A stretch of DNA of 64,000 nucleotides from Adiantum capillus-veneris (GCA_014529385.2 CM043966.1:104667087-104731086), one strand, 5' to 3'. Positions 33,510-46,627 are shown, numbered from the stretch's first letter. Notes: a model not told the origin generated them from the sequence alone. Made by a program: numbers and translations.

Positions 33510-33692
33510 AACAAGATAGTTGAAAACTCTGCAACCATCGTCGTATGCTATAACATTAGCAAAAACCTCCTAAAGAGGGAAAAAATGCCCTTGCGGTCCT
33601 AGTGTGTTCACACACATCACTACCCCATGTATATGGTAACAAACAAGATAGTTGAAAACTTTGCAACCATCGTCATATGCTATAACATGAGC
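33429..33692. repeat. 132-bp tandem duplication across an LTR/gag junction
   Basis: The unit contains the last 80 or so bases of the Copia-3 LTR (AAAACCTCCTAAAGAGGG to GGTAACA) plus about 50 bp of gypsy-2 gag leader (AACAAGATAGTTGAAAACT). It is present at 33429-33560 and 33561-33692 with few differences, so it arose after Copia-3 inserted. Confidence 0.93.
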
Positions 33693-34155
33693 GAAATCTA
33701 AGTTGTAAATATTAATTACATTCTCTTAATTATGCTGGGTCATGACTAAATTTCCTTATATGTGTGTGCTAACTCTTTCCTTGGCACTGCCAAAACTTTG
33801 GCTAACACACCTCTTATCCCTTGGAAATTAGCACTCGAGTGACTACACCCATGGTTTAGAATATTGTTAATTGCAAAGAGTAGTGGAGTGGGTTTAACAG
33901 TGCGAGCTTGGCACCAATTCCTATCGGGTGACTAGCTCAATAATGTTTAAGCTGTAGGCAAGTCCCAAAAAACTAACACTATATATCCCGATGGTGTCCC
34001 CCGTACCCTGCAAACAGGCATACCAACCAAGTTAATAAATCCCACTTCCACTTACCCTATTGCAATGAACAACTCCAACCTTTCATAGATTACTCAAGGA
34101 CCTCTCTTCTTAGGCAAGAAAAGAGAAACCTCATATTTGATACCAATGTCAAAGA
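33693..34155 (-). other. Gypsy-2 leader and degraded primer site
   Basis: It aligns with 17840-18310 of gypsy-1. The primer site near 34133-34142 reads TGGTATCAAA on the minus strand and has lost its second half. No gene. Confidence 0.65.
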
Positions 34156-35518
<1,363 letters not shown>

Positions 35519-35530
35519 TCACTTTCTATT

Positions 35531-35789
35531 TTTAGACTCCTGTAACTGCTCTCAATCATCTCCTTTGTCCTATATCTTTGATCAACGCTGCTCGGGATGC
35601 ATTTATCCTTCCTTGACCTGTACCTATGACTGAGATAACTAGCTAACAATTACTCTTGCTCTTTTATGGACTTTTTTCCTTTTGTTTCCAAGCCTTGATG
35701 GGGTTGATCCATCGACACTTAATCAATTTCATTTGCTCTCTTTTTTTATTTTCTTGTACTTGAGTGGCCAAATTAAGTTGGAAAATACT
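35531..35789. other. No gene seen
   Basis: AT-rich sequence between the gypsy-2 LTR and the DUF4283 remnant. Confidence 0.4.
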
Positions 35790-36390
35790 TTTAGAAGGTT
35801 AGAAATTGATATTCATGGCAAGTGCTCACCAATAGGAATGAGATCAATCATTTCATAGCAATGGGCAAAGGTTTCTATGTGGTTACGTGTGCTTTTGAAC
35901 AAACACTTCAAGATCTTGTCATAAAAGGAAATGTATGGAGGGCTTCCTTTTTTGTGTATGCCATGTTGTGGATGCCAAAGTTTTACCCTAATGAGGAGTT
36001 TATAAAAATTTTCCATGTGTGGGTTCACTAAAAAGCCTATTTCTTTGGCTACATGATCATGTTCATTCCATTGCCTCTATGATGGGCCGTGTGTTGTTCA
36101 TAATGAGGCTGCAAAACAGATTAGACCTGGTTTGGATGTTAAGATATACATATTATGGAAAATGAGTAAGCCCATTCCCAAGATTGCATGGGATGTTTTA
36201 GAGTCTTTTGGCAAGAGCTGGCGTTTGCCTCTTTCCCCAACGCATGCTAAAAAATGTCACAGAATTGGCCTTTATGCTAGAAGCTGTCCCAAGGCGATGA
36301 TTGTTAGCAAACTAGTGGTCAGATTCACGTGGAGGTGTGTCTCTAGAGATGTCAAGACACCTATGGCTACAAATAAAAGGCCATGCTAGA
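35790..36390 (+). pseudogene. DUF4283-like gag remnant (plant LINE ORF1 type)
   Basis: The frame at 35822-36031 reads 'GFYVVTCAFEQTLQDLV' and 'VWRASFFVYAMLWMPKF', then 'KIFHVWVH', the pattern of DUF4283, a nucleic-acid-binding domain of plant LINE and gag-like proteins. After frameshifts it continues with 'HSIASMMGRVL' and, at 36132-36389, 'LDVKIYILWKMSKPIPKI', and then a degraded knuckle 'KKCHRIGLYARSCPK' as in zf-CCHC_4. No LINE endonuclease or RT is seen downstream, so this is an orphan fragment. Confidence 0.6.
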
Positions 36391-38132
36391 GGAGGATTTT
36401 AACGATCACGATGGCATTGAGGATGCAATGATCAGGATGCTAGTCACCTTTCAGTTGAAAATAAAGAAGGAAAGAGTAAGCTTGAAGAGTCCTCGCATGA
36501 GGTCTTATCGATCGATGAAACCCAAAATCTTGACGACATAGTCGATGAAAATCATGGACAAAAAATGGATCTCTTTATCCATCTTCTTGTGCCTCTAGAT
36601 TTTTTGTCAGTAGTAATCTGATTAAAAAGAAGAGTGAGATCCCTTTGGAAATATTAAGTTTGTTAGTACAACTTGATGCACAAACTCATGAGCTACAGAA
36701 TGCAACTCGAGGACATGAAAATACATACGATACATATGTTTGCATGGCACATATGTGAGGCACTGGCTTTCTCTTTTTTGCAAATCCTCACAAGTAAATT
36801 GAAGGAAATCTGCAATGGTCACATGGAAAATGTGCAATGCATTTGGCATCAATATAACTTCTCTCACTAGCTTTGCTTACATGCTTCTGCCCAATGCTAT
36901 CCTCTCATTGAAGTCTTTGTGTTAATTTTGACCTCCATATAACATGCTTTCTATCTTTGAATTTTGCACGAAAAGAACTAGGTTGTGTTCCACATTGCCC
37001 ATGAAGGCAACTGTCTACATGTGCTATCACATTGTTGCCTTGCACCACAAATCCATTTTTTTGTAGTATCTCAATCTCCCCTGGTAGTAGAATGGTTCCC
37101 TCTTCCACATCCTTGGGGCAATCTAGGATGTTAATTTATGATGTCATCATTATTCCAAGCATGAGGGTTGCTATTGTTGCAAAACTGTATGAATTCCTCT
37201 TCATTTTGTGCCCAAACTTGTATATTTTCTCCTTCCCCAAAAGCAAGGTGCAGGAATGCCATTTTTCACATTATTTAAATTGTTGTTTAGGAACCAACCA
37301 CAACTTCCTTTCTCTCTAAGGAGCACACCAAAACATGTCATTTTTTTGCAGGGCTTTGTGCACCTAATTGCCCAAATTGTTTGAGTCAACTTTTGTTATG
37401 AACAAATATTTGAAGAGGCAAAAGCATCTTGCATTTTATGATGTATGGTGTTAATTGGGGTGGTGAAAATAAAAAAATCTAGTCTATGATTGTCTTCTTC
37501 AAGAGTTTTATCCGGGTCAATGAAGATTTTCCATGTTTTTTGTACACTCATTTCCCTTAATTTATCTCTATTCATCTCCGGGTTTGGTATTTGCATTTCT
37601 AGAGTTACTGATTGTGCATCCACAAGTTTTTTACCGGAAGCAATCCTTGATTGATTGGTCATAAATTTGGTTGCTAGGTTTGCCATCATTGGTCATGTGG
37701 ATGATTGTAAGCCCTTCAAGTAGGCATTGTAACAGACATGTTGAAGAATTGCCAGTGATATATCTGCACACACGGCTTCAAAAAGACTGATGTTTGTTAT
37801 ATAACAAATTGAAGCACGCATACTTGTATGTTTAGTCTCTAAAAGATTTGTTCTTGGGACAAAATCTCCCATTTTATCTTGGGCAAAAAATATGTTTTCC
37901 CATCAGGCACTCGTACATCCGATCATGATAGCCAAGTTTCCAATATTGGAATTCTTTCAAAATTGCATGTCTCGCCCTCTAGAATTGCCTAAGCTTGTCC
38001 TTACTTAGTCGGCTATAATGAGTATCATGTGTGAAACTTATAGGGTTCCATGGAGAAAGTGTGACTATGCACATAAACGGTGCATGCTTGGCTTTTAGAG
38101 ATTGTTCTCGTTTGAGTGTAAGCTAAAGGCAG
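36391..38132. other. No recognisable gene
   Basis: Short minus-strand frames at 36905-37108 ('GEIEILQKNGFVVQGNNV') and 37396-37689 look like real but decayed coding sequence. I do not know the family. The rest is AT-rich without features. Confidence 0.35.
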
Positions 38133-38343
38133 TGTTGGGTGCACACGCAACTTGGAGAAGATGAAGAAACTCAAGGCACACAATAAAGAGTGTATTGGTT
38201 AGGGTGCAAATAGAAAGATAAGTTAGCCCTAAAGTGATCGGCATATATAAACTACACGGGGGAAAAAACCACCTAGTGAGGTAAAAAGTGCCCTGACAGT
38301 TCTAAGTGTGTTCACACACATTACTGCCACATATGCGGTAACA
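38133..38343 (-). repeat. Copia-4 3' LTR (211 bp)
   Basis: TGTTGGGTGCACACG to GCGGTAACA, aligned along its length with the 227-bp LTRs; AATCCCCCTT follows, the same purine tract complement. Confidence 0.85.
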
Positions 38344-38394
38344 AATCCCCCTTGGGAGTGATCAATCCATAGAGGGAAGCGAGCCCAAAGCTTT

Positions 38395-39168
38395 GTGCAA
38401 ATCTTGAAACTTCTCATGAGGAAACTCCTTTATGAACATATGTACAAGGTTTTCCTATGTCACCACATAAGCCAAACTGATCTCTCCTGTGGAGAGTGTC
38501 TCCCTAACATAGTGATAATGCACCTCAATGTGCTTTGTGCAACCATGAAAAACTGGGTTTCTTACATCTATCAATGTGCTTTGATTGTCAATGTAGATAA
38601 TGTTGGCAGTGTCGTATCCAACACCCATGTCATCCATAAGGTTTCAGAGCCATACACACTCAACTACAATTGCGAAGACTGCCATACACTCAACTGCACA
38701 AATGTAAGTGACCATAGTAGTTTGCTTCTTGCTCAACCACGATTTTCATGAACTAACGAGCATGAAACAAAAACCACTTGTGGACACTCATGTTTCATAA
38801 CAACCAGTCCAATCCGAGTCTAAAAAATCATGAAAATTTTGGCAGCAATGATCCCCCTTTGGGATAAAACAACCGAAGATGTAAAATGCCACACAAGTAG
38901 CGAAAGATTCTTTTAATGACTTGTCAATGCTGAGACCCTTGGCTATGCATAAATCTACTGATTTGTGAGATTGAAAACTGGATATCTGGCCTTGTATTGC
39001 ATACATAAATAAGGTATCCAATAGTAGTTTGATAAGAATGACATCAAGAAGATCTCTAGCATTACAAAAGACTCAATTTTAAACATGTTTCCATTGGAGT
39101 AGCAATAGGTTGTAGTCCTGAAGTTCAAACTTACATAGTAACATATCCATGTGATGAGAAATATTGTT
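38395..39168 (-). pseudogene. Copia-4 RNase H and RT fragments
   Basis: Minus-strand pieces 'VGYDTANIIYIDNQSTLIDV' and 'FHGCTKHIEVHYHYVRE' (RNase H) and 'GCFIPKGDHCCQN' align with Copia-2 near 26000-26500. The frame is broken repeatedly. RT catalytic motifs are not preserved. Confidence 0.78.
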
Positions 39169-39291
39169 TAAGCCGGCCACAGTAGGGATCCAAAGGAGGG
39201 AAAATAGGGATCCAAAGGGGGGGCCATCTGCAAAAGAGCAATGTGCAACAATGGGCTTCAAAGACCCTAAGGTTCAGCCCATTAAGACTTC
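39169..39291 (+). repeat. 123-bp fragment of a gypsy-1-type LTR end inside Copia-4
   Basis: TAAGCCGGCCACAGTAGGG to TTCAGCCCATTAAGACTTCC matches the reverse complement of the gypsy-1 LTR end as seen at 25078-25205. It begins at the LTR edge and joins Copia RT sequence on one side and integrase on the other. Confidence 0.85.
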
Positions 39292-40140
39292 CTATCATGC
39301 CATGCTTCATTAGGAGTCATAGACTACAAGGCTTTAGTAGGACACCAATTAAGTACATAAGTAGCACACATGATAACCTCAAGCCAGAATAAATGTGGTA
39401 AAGCTTGACTCGTGACCATACATTGTGCCATCTACGTAAGCGATTTCTTTTCTCTTTCAACAACACCATTTTGCTGAGGTGTATATGGAACTGTACATTG
39501 GTGTTTTATCCCATGACTAGCCAAAATGCAGCAAATTCATGAGACATTTACTCCCCCCTTGATTTGAACAGAGGGTGCCTACAGTATATTTAAAGACATT
39601 TTTTTCCAGAACCAAAAATTTCTTGAAACACGTGAACTTTTTGGATTTAGCTTTATGTGAATACACCCATGCATGCTTGGAATATCATCAATGAAAGCCA
39701 CAAATTATACGTAATTACCCAAGGATGGAGTTCGCACAATCCCACAAACATCACTATTCACAAGTGCATGTAGCCCTTACTAAACCACCCTTTGAAAACT
39801 ATAAATGTTGTATCTTACCCAAAATATAGCCTTCATAAACATGCTTAGAAGGTGCTTCAAGAGGCATCAAAGAAGCAACCATATTAGATTTTTGCAAATG
39901 TAGCAAACTGACAATATTCAAATGCCCAAAACATGCATGCCAACTTTTGGCATTTAAAACATCATTTGAATCCACAATTGCATGTGCAAAATTTTACGAG
40001 AATTTTACCCACACTTGTTATACAAAGTGAGCTTATATATCTCATGACAAAAAATGCTAGATGCAACAATTTCAACACCAAAATTGAGATCATGACCTGT
40101 ACATTTGTCATTCACAAATTTGACAACAAGACCAAGTAAG
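39292..40140 (-). pseudogene. Copia-4 integrase fragment
   Basis: Reverse-complement sequence aligns with Copia-2 27920-28690: 'CTTAATTGGTGTCC', 'CCTCAGCAAAATGGTG' and the zinc-binding region 'CATGTTTATGAAGG'. Stops and indels are frequent. Confidence 0.75.
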
Positions 40141-41010
40141 GTTGAAAACCTGACTTTCACATGAAGAGACTAAATCTAATAGCAAACATGCTTTACCTTA
40201 TGTTAAGCAAACTCCAACTAGAGTGATACCTGCTTTCTAATTGGATTATTTGGTGCTAATGTATGTGATTCACATATCCTTTAGCACAAGATTACACTTG
40301 TAATCTGCCTATCCTCTTTGGATAAATGATAGTACTGAGGTGTGTCTCCCCACCGTTTACAGACAGTCTTCCAAAATGACTAGTAAATAGGGATCACAAT
40401 GCCTTACAACATTGCTGAGGAAGCAACAATGTTATGAATAACCATCTTGGTTAACTTGAAAGATCCACAAGCACCCAAATCGAGCAATGACCTCTATTGG
40501 TGATTGTTGGATCTTTGTCATGAATGTGCATGCCGCTGCAAATCAGCCTTTGCTAAACACTGGGGCCCATAACACCAAGTGTGCATGCATTTAGCAAAAA
40601 CAGATTCGAACATGCATATCCATGACCATACTTGCCAATAGTTATGGCAAATATGATGCTCATAGCACACATGAAAGAAGAGTGTAAATAGTTCTAAAAA
40701 GAAACTAAATGCTTTCTACTGCAATCATTTGCAAGCCTTGCTAAACGTTTGAACCGTGATAGAATGTGAAGCATAATTCACTTCTAGGTACAAAAAATGA
40801 TACATTTTCATTAACAACACATAGCCTTGCTCTATGCATAAACAACCATCTGTTAATTGTGTTTAGCATCACTTATCCATTTAAATTCTTTCTGATACTA
40901 CGTGCTCAAAATGGTCTATAAAATAGATTTGACCAGCACCTAAGGACTTTGTTGCGACACATGATTTGTACATTCTTAAGAAGAAATTTCCCACTTTTGT
41001 TTTCAAGGAC
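40141..41010. other. No gene seen
   Basis: AT-rich unique sequence without a frame over 70 codons of any interest. Confidence 0.4.
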
Positions 41011-41021
41011 GGGGGGATTAA

Positions 41022-41220
41022 TGTATAGCCAAGGGCAACCCAGGGGGTCACGGACCTAGGCCAAGGGTCTGGACTGCACAAGTGGATAGGGGATCCTAAA
41101 GCAGGCTAGGTCTAGGAGCCCAACATCTATATAAATGGTGGTAGGGAGGAGGATCACCCAAGGCAGTCTCCCTTTGTCTCATAAAATTGTGTCTGCATCC
41201 CTACAACCCTAATTCCAACA
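41022..41220 (+). repeat. Copia-5 LTR (about 199 bp)
   Basis: TGTATAGCC start and CCAACA end. A purine run GGACGGGGGGA precedes it, as expected before a 3' LTR, while a primer site follows, as expected after a 5' LTR. Confidence 0.6.
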
Positions 41221-41222
41221 AT

Positions 41223-41233
41223 TGGTATCAGAG
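41223..41233 (+). promoter_or_regulatory. Copia-5 primer binding site (tRNA-Met)
   Basis: TGGTATCAGAG, two bases after the LTR; the next base departs from the consensus. Confidence 0.85.
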
Positions 41234-43585
41234 TAGGTTGCATCCTCTCGGGCATAGTTGCTAGCATTGCCAACATCTCTCTGTTTACTTTCTGTAAATT
41301 GGGTGATCTTGTATTGCTACTGAGAGTTGATAGTCATAAGCATGAAAAGGAAAGGTTCAATTTACCTCACTACTAATTTAATGCTATAAAGGCTTTGCAA
41401 AAATAATGTGTCTCATTGCAAGTGAGTTTAATTTTGAATAAGAAAGGAAACTTATACTGATTCTTTTGAAAAAATGATATGTTGCTTCAATGCTAATGTG
41501 ACCTTGTCTATGTATCTTTGAATTTTACCAACCCCGAGGATGCTTGTGTGGAGTAGGAACATAGCTTGAGAGGTATGTAAGTGATTCAAATAGAAATTTG
41601 GACTTGTTGTAGATATAACTTGGTTGGGCACTCCTATAATAGGAATTTAAGCAACCTTTGGAGAAAAAGATCCCTTGAAAGTGCTAGCTCCATCTTTGCA
41701 CTCCTGCAATAGTATTTGATGCTCAAAATTTGATGAATATGTCAAAGATTTTATTGTTCAGGGTTGTCATATTTTACTATTCAAGGTGGCTCAAAATTTA
41801 CTGCATTTTATTTGCACACAGTTCCTCTTCCCTTAGAGGAGGTTCCAGAAGACACAACAGGAGTGCATCTACTCCAATACCTATATGTAGTGATTAGGTA
41901 AGCTTGGTGGCCAAGATGTAGTTGCATGATGACAACAATAGTTAGGACATTGGTTTAGGATCTTTGCATGATGTAGACCAGGAGGTACCATCAATTGAAG
42001 ATTCTTTGTAGATAGTGCCTTTTAAAATGAGATTTAAAGTGCTTCCGTGTTGCTGAGGAGGATGATAGAACATTGCACATGGATAGTGGGGAGGACATCT
42101 TGGTTAAAACTAGAGTTTTGAGTTGCTTTGATGTCCTCCAGTACCACTATGCATGCTTATACAACATGCCTGAGTACACGGTTTGAGGTCAGACGTTAGT
42201 GGCTTAAAGTTTGCATTTGCAAGAGAAGGATATATCAAAGAGAAGGGAGCATTCATTGTGTCTTTGTTGACATGTCAAAATGAAGAAACACCAGTGACTA
42301 TGCTATAAATTTTTATTTGCCTTAGTTTGATTCTCTCATTATTTAGTGATGATATTTTTGTTTGTTATAAAGATGTAATTATGGAGGGGTGGATATGGAA
42401 ACAAATCAATTTGGACTTTTGAAGAAGAGCTTGTTGCACATCCTCAATTCAAATCCCTTGCTCAGAAGATGTTCTATGTCTAGGAAGGGAACCATCAAAT
42501 TGCGACTTCACAGGCGGCCATTAAAGAGATATAGACTACAATGAAAATAAATATTATAGAGTCTTGTGGACAATAATTGTGTCGGAGAGTGCTTTGTCGA
42601 CAAGTCTGTAAAGAATGAACTTGTGAGTGCAAATCTAATATAAATATATGACTTGGTTGTGGCCATGTTTTCCTTTAGCACATGTTAAATCCATGTTTAT
42701 GCATTTCTATAGCATGAACACACATGCTTTGGTTACTTCTCACTTGAGAGATGAGCTTGTAGCTACTCAAACATTTGTGTGGCCGACCATGAAGATGATC
42801 TTTAGGCCCTACCAAAGGCTGATACAAAATTTCATTGATACTCTTCGAAAAAGGGAAACAGAAGAAGAAGAACCTTGGCATCTTCTTACAAAATGAGATA
42901 TCATATTTGTTGTAAGTGCTCATTGTTTTTATGTATGGGTTTAGTTTGAGTTTCACGTAGATGGTCTATAGTTTAATTGTCTTTTGGAGAATATTTATTG
43001 AAAGATCCAAATGTGAAAGCATCTCCAAAGCATGATAGATAGCAAAAAAGATGTTCTCTCCCCACAGGATATGAAATAAGAAGAAAAACAAGTAATTGGA
43101 GAATTGTACAATAAATACAGGGATCGTATTGGAAAGGTCTTATTTCTTGGCTTAAGTTTTCTTGTCTACCTTTTTGTGTTTGATCTTGATGCAAATTTTG
43201 TTGTAGATTCTAAACATAAGTGTATCCCCATCTTGGGAAGGAATGGTTTGATAAGGTGATGAGTTTGAAATGGGTCAAAACAGGTGAGCTACGCTAAAAA
43301 ATATTAATCTCATAGCTCTACATGATGCAAAAACAATAAATATAATTCTATGGTTGTCTTTGTTGGAGGCTAGTAAGATTACACAAGCTGCATACGGATT
43401 GTCTAAAGGTGACCATAGATTCCATAGGTGAGTACCAAGAGTTTGGATTTTTGTCTATAGGTGCTTCTATTATGATTAATGTTTATCTAATATGTTTCAC
43501 ATATTTGTGATAGTTGGCCAAAGAGAGATGGGGCTATGTAGAGAGTGCCTGATGGTGTATGCACTCTCTTGCTTGACTATGTGAT

Positions 43586-44032
43586 GTGTTGGGAGGAATC
43601 ATAATTCCCCTAGCAGCTACACAAGAGCTATACTATGGAGATATTGTGATAGAGGCCTGTAAGTTTCTCTTTCCACTTGGGGTGTCTCTTGAGAGAAAAA
43701 ATAGTGATGTGGAGTTGCAAACGCTTAAGAAGGCCGACTACTATTGTATGGCATATCCCAAGGGAGGTTCATTGCCGCCAAATTTACATGCTTTTTGGGA
43801 CCTAGTTTGGTCTGGTTGTTATGACGCGCGAGTGTCCACGAGTGGTTTTTGTTTCATGCTCGACAGTTCATGCATATCTTGGTTGAGCAAGAAGCAACCT
43901 ATTGTGGCCTCTTCTAGTTGTGAGGCTAAGTACAAGGTAGTCTTCACAACTACGGTTGAGTGTATATGGCTCAGATGCCTTTGGCAAGAGCCTCTCATGA
44001 AGAGGGTTTTCATCAACCCTCAAAAAACCTAA
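43586..44032 (+). pseudogene. Copia-5 RNase H fragment
   Basis: The frame holds 'YPKGGSLPPNLHAFWDLVW', 'ARVSTSGFCFMLDSSCISWL' and 'SKKQPIVASSSCEAKYK', which align with Copia-2 near 26100-26300, then 'TTVECIWLR'. It runs past the Copia likeness near 43990 into unrelated sequence, so the tail of the frame is not Copia. Confidence 0.82.
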
Positions 44033-44470
44033 ACCCTCCTCCCCAGGAATCCTCCCTTCCCCCTACACCCCTCGTAAACCACCATTGAGCTCCTCCTCCA
44101 AGAACCCCCTTTTTCTCCTCCCCCCTCTCCCAACCCCACCTATATCTCTCCCCTTTTGAAAACACCTAACTATCCCTTGGGCCCTTCTTCCTCTTCCACC
44201 CCTTTACCTCGCCCTCCACATCCCCACCCAAAGCATAGCCTCCCTTGTAAACCTAGAGGGTCAAAAAACTTGCAATGGAGGAGGAAGAAATAGGTTTTGA
44301 GCACCCTTCCTCTTGGGTCCACTTGCTCTTCTCCCATACCCCTCTCTATCCTTATCTTTGGACCCATCCTCCATGTAACTTCTCTTTTCTCCCCCTCTCT
44401 TGCCATAATTATAGAAAAAGGTCTAAATATTGGCTCCCCCTCACCAACCCCCATCTCTACAAAATCTTAG

Positions 44471-46219
44471 CTTTGGGTAAGCAAACACTTTTTAGAGCAT
44501 AAGAGTACTAACCTCTCCTTTCACAACCTAGCCAATCGCTCTATCTCATCCTCGGAGCGTAGAGTTTTAGGCCTAGGACTTAATTACATTCCCCCCTCCC
44601 CTCCTCCACCTTCTTCTTCTATCTTCGGGGCATACTCCAACCTCAAGAGAAGCTTACAACTCAAACTTTTTTTCAAAGAAGCGCTCCCTCTCTCTCCTTC
44701 CTTTTCTCTCCCTAACCCCTCTTGGAACCCTCCCTCTCACTCCACCACCTTGAGGCTTGCCTTTGATTGTACTTTCTCTCATTTAAAACCCCTCCTTAAT
44801 CATTTTTCTCTTTTCCTTCCCAAAACCCTCTTGTTGAACGCTATCTCTTCTCTAAAAGATGATCATAAAATTTTGATTAAACCGGCCGACAAAAACCTTG
44901 GCCCCGTCATTCTCTCACAATCCTGGTACACTAAAGAGACATTACGCCATATCTTAGACCCTCTCACCTACTCTCCCATCTCTACCCCTCCTTTGCCTTT
45001 TGTGCAATCCACTCTTTTTGCCATTGTTACGAAATTTCATCTCCTACCTTCCAAAGAGAGAGCATTCATCCTCTCCTCTTCTCATGCCCCTCCCAAACCT
45101 TGTCCCTTCTTCCTTCTACCTAAAATTCATAAACCTGTCCTTGTAGGCCGCCCCATTTGTTCCTACAAGGGTTATATCCTAGAAAATGCCTCGAAGTGGC
45201 TACATGTGCAACTTTTCCCCATTCTCTTAGCTAAAAAGCATTATCTCAAGGACTCTCATTCTCTCATCTTAGACTTAGCCTCTATCCCCTTCTCCCCACA
45301 TGTCACTCTCTTTACCTTTGATGTTGAACCCTTGTACCCTAGCATTCCTATCCAGGAGGGGCTTACCGCTCTGAAAAGCTCTATCCTTGGCTTCTTTCCC
45401 TATCCCAAAGTCCACTTCATTCTTTCCCTTGCCTCTCTCATTCTCAACCATCACTACATCTCTTTTAAAGGTAAATTTTGGCATCAGGTCAAAGGAACCA
45501 CTATGGGGTCTAATTTTGCGGTGGTGTACGCTTGTCTTTTTCTTTGCTCTTTGGAAGAAGGCGGGAAACTTATCTCTTCCCCCTCTCTCCTATACTTTAA
45601 GAGGTTCATAGACGACGCTTTTGGGGTGTGGGACGGCCCCCCCGCCATCCTAGAAAAACACCTCCTTGAGTATGGACATCCTCTCCAAGAGCATATAAAG
45701 ATCACTCCCTTCATCTCTTCGCAGGAAGCTTTTATCTTGGACATACACTTTTTTAAAGGGCCCTCCTTTTCCTCTAAGAGGATTTTAGACACGCATTTCC
45801 ACCAAAAACCTCTTAACTTTTACAACTACATCCTGTGGCAATCTTGGCACCCCACCCACCAGAAAATTGCCTTTATCAGAGCTCAAGAGGTATATCATTA
45901 GGGAAAACTCGCTTGAGGGCTTTATTTCCATTCGCAACCTTTTATTCCATCGGCTAAGGACCAAAGGATACCCGGTGCCTTTTTTGAAAGCGTGAATGCC
46001 CCACCTTCCATTGTCAAACTCCCCTTTTCACCCTTCACCCGCAAACTCAACCTAGCCCGCTCCATTAACCAACCTCTTTCTAAGCTTCTTGTAAATAACT
46101 CCGAACTCCCCCCTATTTCCAAACCGGTCATTTGTTGGCTTAATGCACCTAATCTGGGAAATCTTCTCTCAAATAGGAACCCCACTCCCCCTTTTCCTTA
46201 CCTTCCCTCTATTCCTTAA
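44471..46219 (+). CDS. PLE reverse transcriptase, nearly intact (frameshifts only in the thumb)
   Basis: The frame is open from 44471 (after a TAG) to the stop at 45901. The N-terminal part has 'HNLANRSISSSERRVLGLGL', typical of PLEs. RT motifs in order: 'IKPADKNLGPVIL', 'FFLLPKIHKPVLVGRPICS', 'FTFDVEPLYPSIP' (motif A Asp), 'HQVKGTTMGSNF' (B), 'YFKRFIDDAFGVW' (C, both Asp present) and 'EAFILDIHFFKG' (D/E). All three catalytic aspartates are kept. There is no ATG before the motifs in this frame; the frame 44275-44502 overlaps it, so splicing, frameshifting or decay at the start is possible. A frameshift near 45890 leads to 'RYIIRENSLEGFISIRNLLF' and 'TKGYPVPFLKA', and a second near 46000 to 'LPFSPFTRKLNLARS' and 'APNLGNLLSNRNP', the PLE thumb. 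PLE RTs are sisters of telomerase RT. Confidence 0.85.
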
Positions 46220-46287
46220 ACTTTCCTAACCCCCCCCCCCCCACCCCACCCCTTATCCCTACCCTTCTTTTTCCTCCATTTATTTTT
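46220..46287. other. Poly-C rich start of PLE 3' region
   Basis: A C-rich run near 46230-46250 separates the RT end from the tandem repeats. Confidence 0.5.
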
Positions 46288-46425
46288 GGTCATAGTTCCC
46301 CCCATACCACCCTCCTCTTACTCCATACTTTTGGTCATTGTTCCCCCCATACCACCCTCCTCTTACTCCATAAATTTTGGTCATAGTCCTCCCCATACCA
46401 CCCTCCTCTTACTCCATAAATTTTT
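46288..46425 (+). repeat. Three 45-47-bp tandem repeats in the PLE 3' region
   Basis: Units begin GGTCATAG/TG at 46288, about 46333 and about 46379. Each contains CCCCATACCACCCTCCTC and ends in TCCATA plus a T-rich stretch. A partial fourth unit (GGTCCAAG) follows. Confidence 0.9.
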
Positions 46426-46627
46426 GGTCCAAGTCCCTTTCTCTTTGTACCCCCCAAATTAACACTCTTTAAACCTCCCTCTTTCCCTCCTTTTCCTACC
46501 CCATTTAAAGAGCTAATTCCCCTCTATTAAAGTGGCCTCCTCCTCTTTAAACCCTATACCTACCTTGGGAACCCCTCTTCTCTCAAGTGGATACCTATTT
46601 AAACCCTCCTACTCCTCTTGTATGGTT

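Larger units (their letters stand above)
38133..40140 (-). mobile_element. Copia-4: old, decayed relative of Copia-1/2, minus strand
   Basis: From left to right: a 211-bp 3' LTR, a purine tract, RNase H and RT fragments, an embedded gypsy LTR piece (39169-39291), then integrase ('YEAWHD..' region near 39292-39500, first catalytic region near 39660) and the integrase zinc region toward 40140. It diverges strongly from Copia-1/2 and has no long frame. The 5' half is not found. Confidence 0.78.
41022..43990 (+). mobile_element. Copia-5: decayed Copia relic, plus strand
   Basis: An LTR-like block at 41022-41220 ends CCCTAATTCCAACA exactly like the family LTRs and is followed by a tRNA-Met primer site. 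At 43740-43990 recognisable RNase H sequence appears. The 2.5 kb between shows scattered weak likeness only. No 3' LTR was found before the Penelope-like element begins at about 44000. Confidence 0.6.

Noticed and set aside
36905-37689. Host gene on the minus strand
   Set aside because: Frames of 67 and 97 codons look coding but have no recognisable family or connected structure.
43989-44040. A true telomere repeat array before the Penelope-like element
   Set aside because: Only degenerate CCCTAAA-like sequence is present, too little for an array; mentioned as a hint only.
45275-45792. Minus-strand frames across the Penelope RT
   Set aside because: Shadows of the plus-strand RT frame, which holds all conserved motifs.
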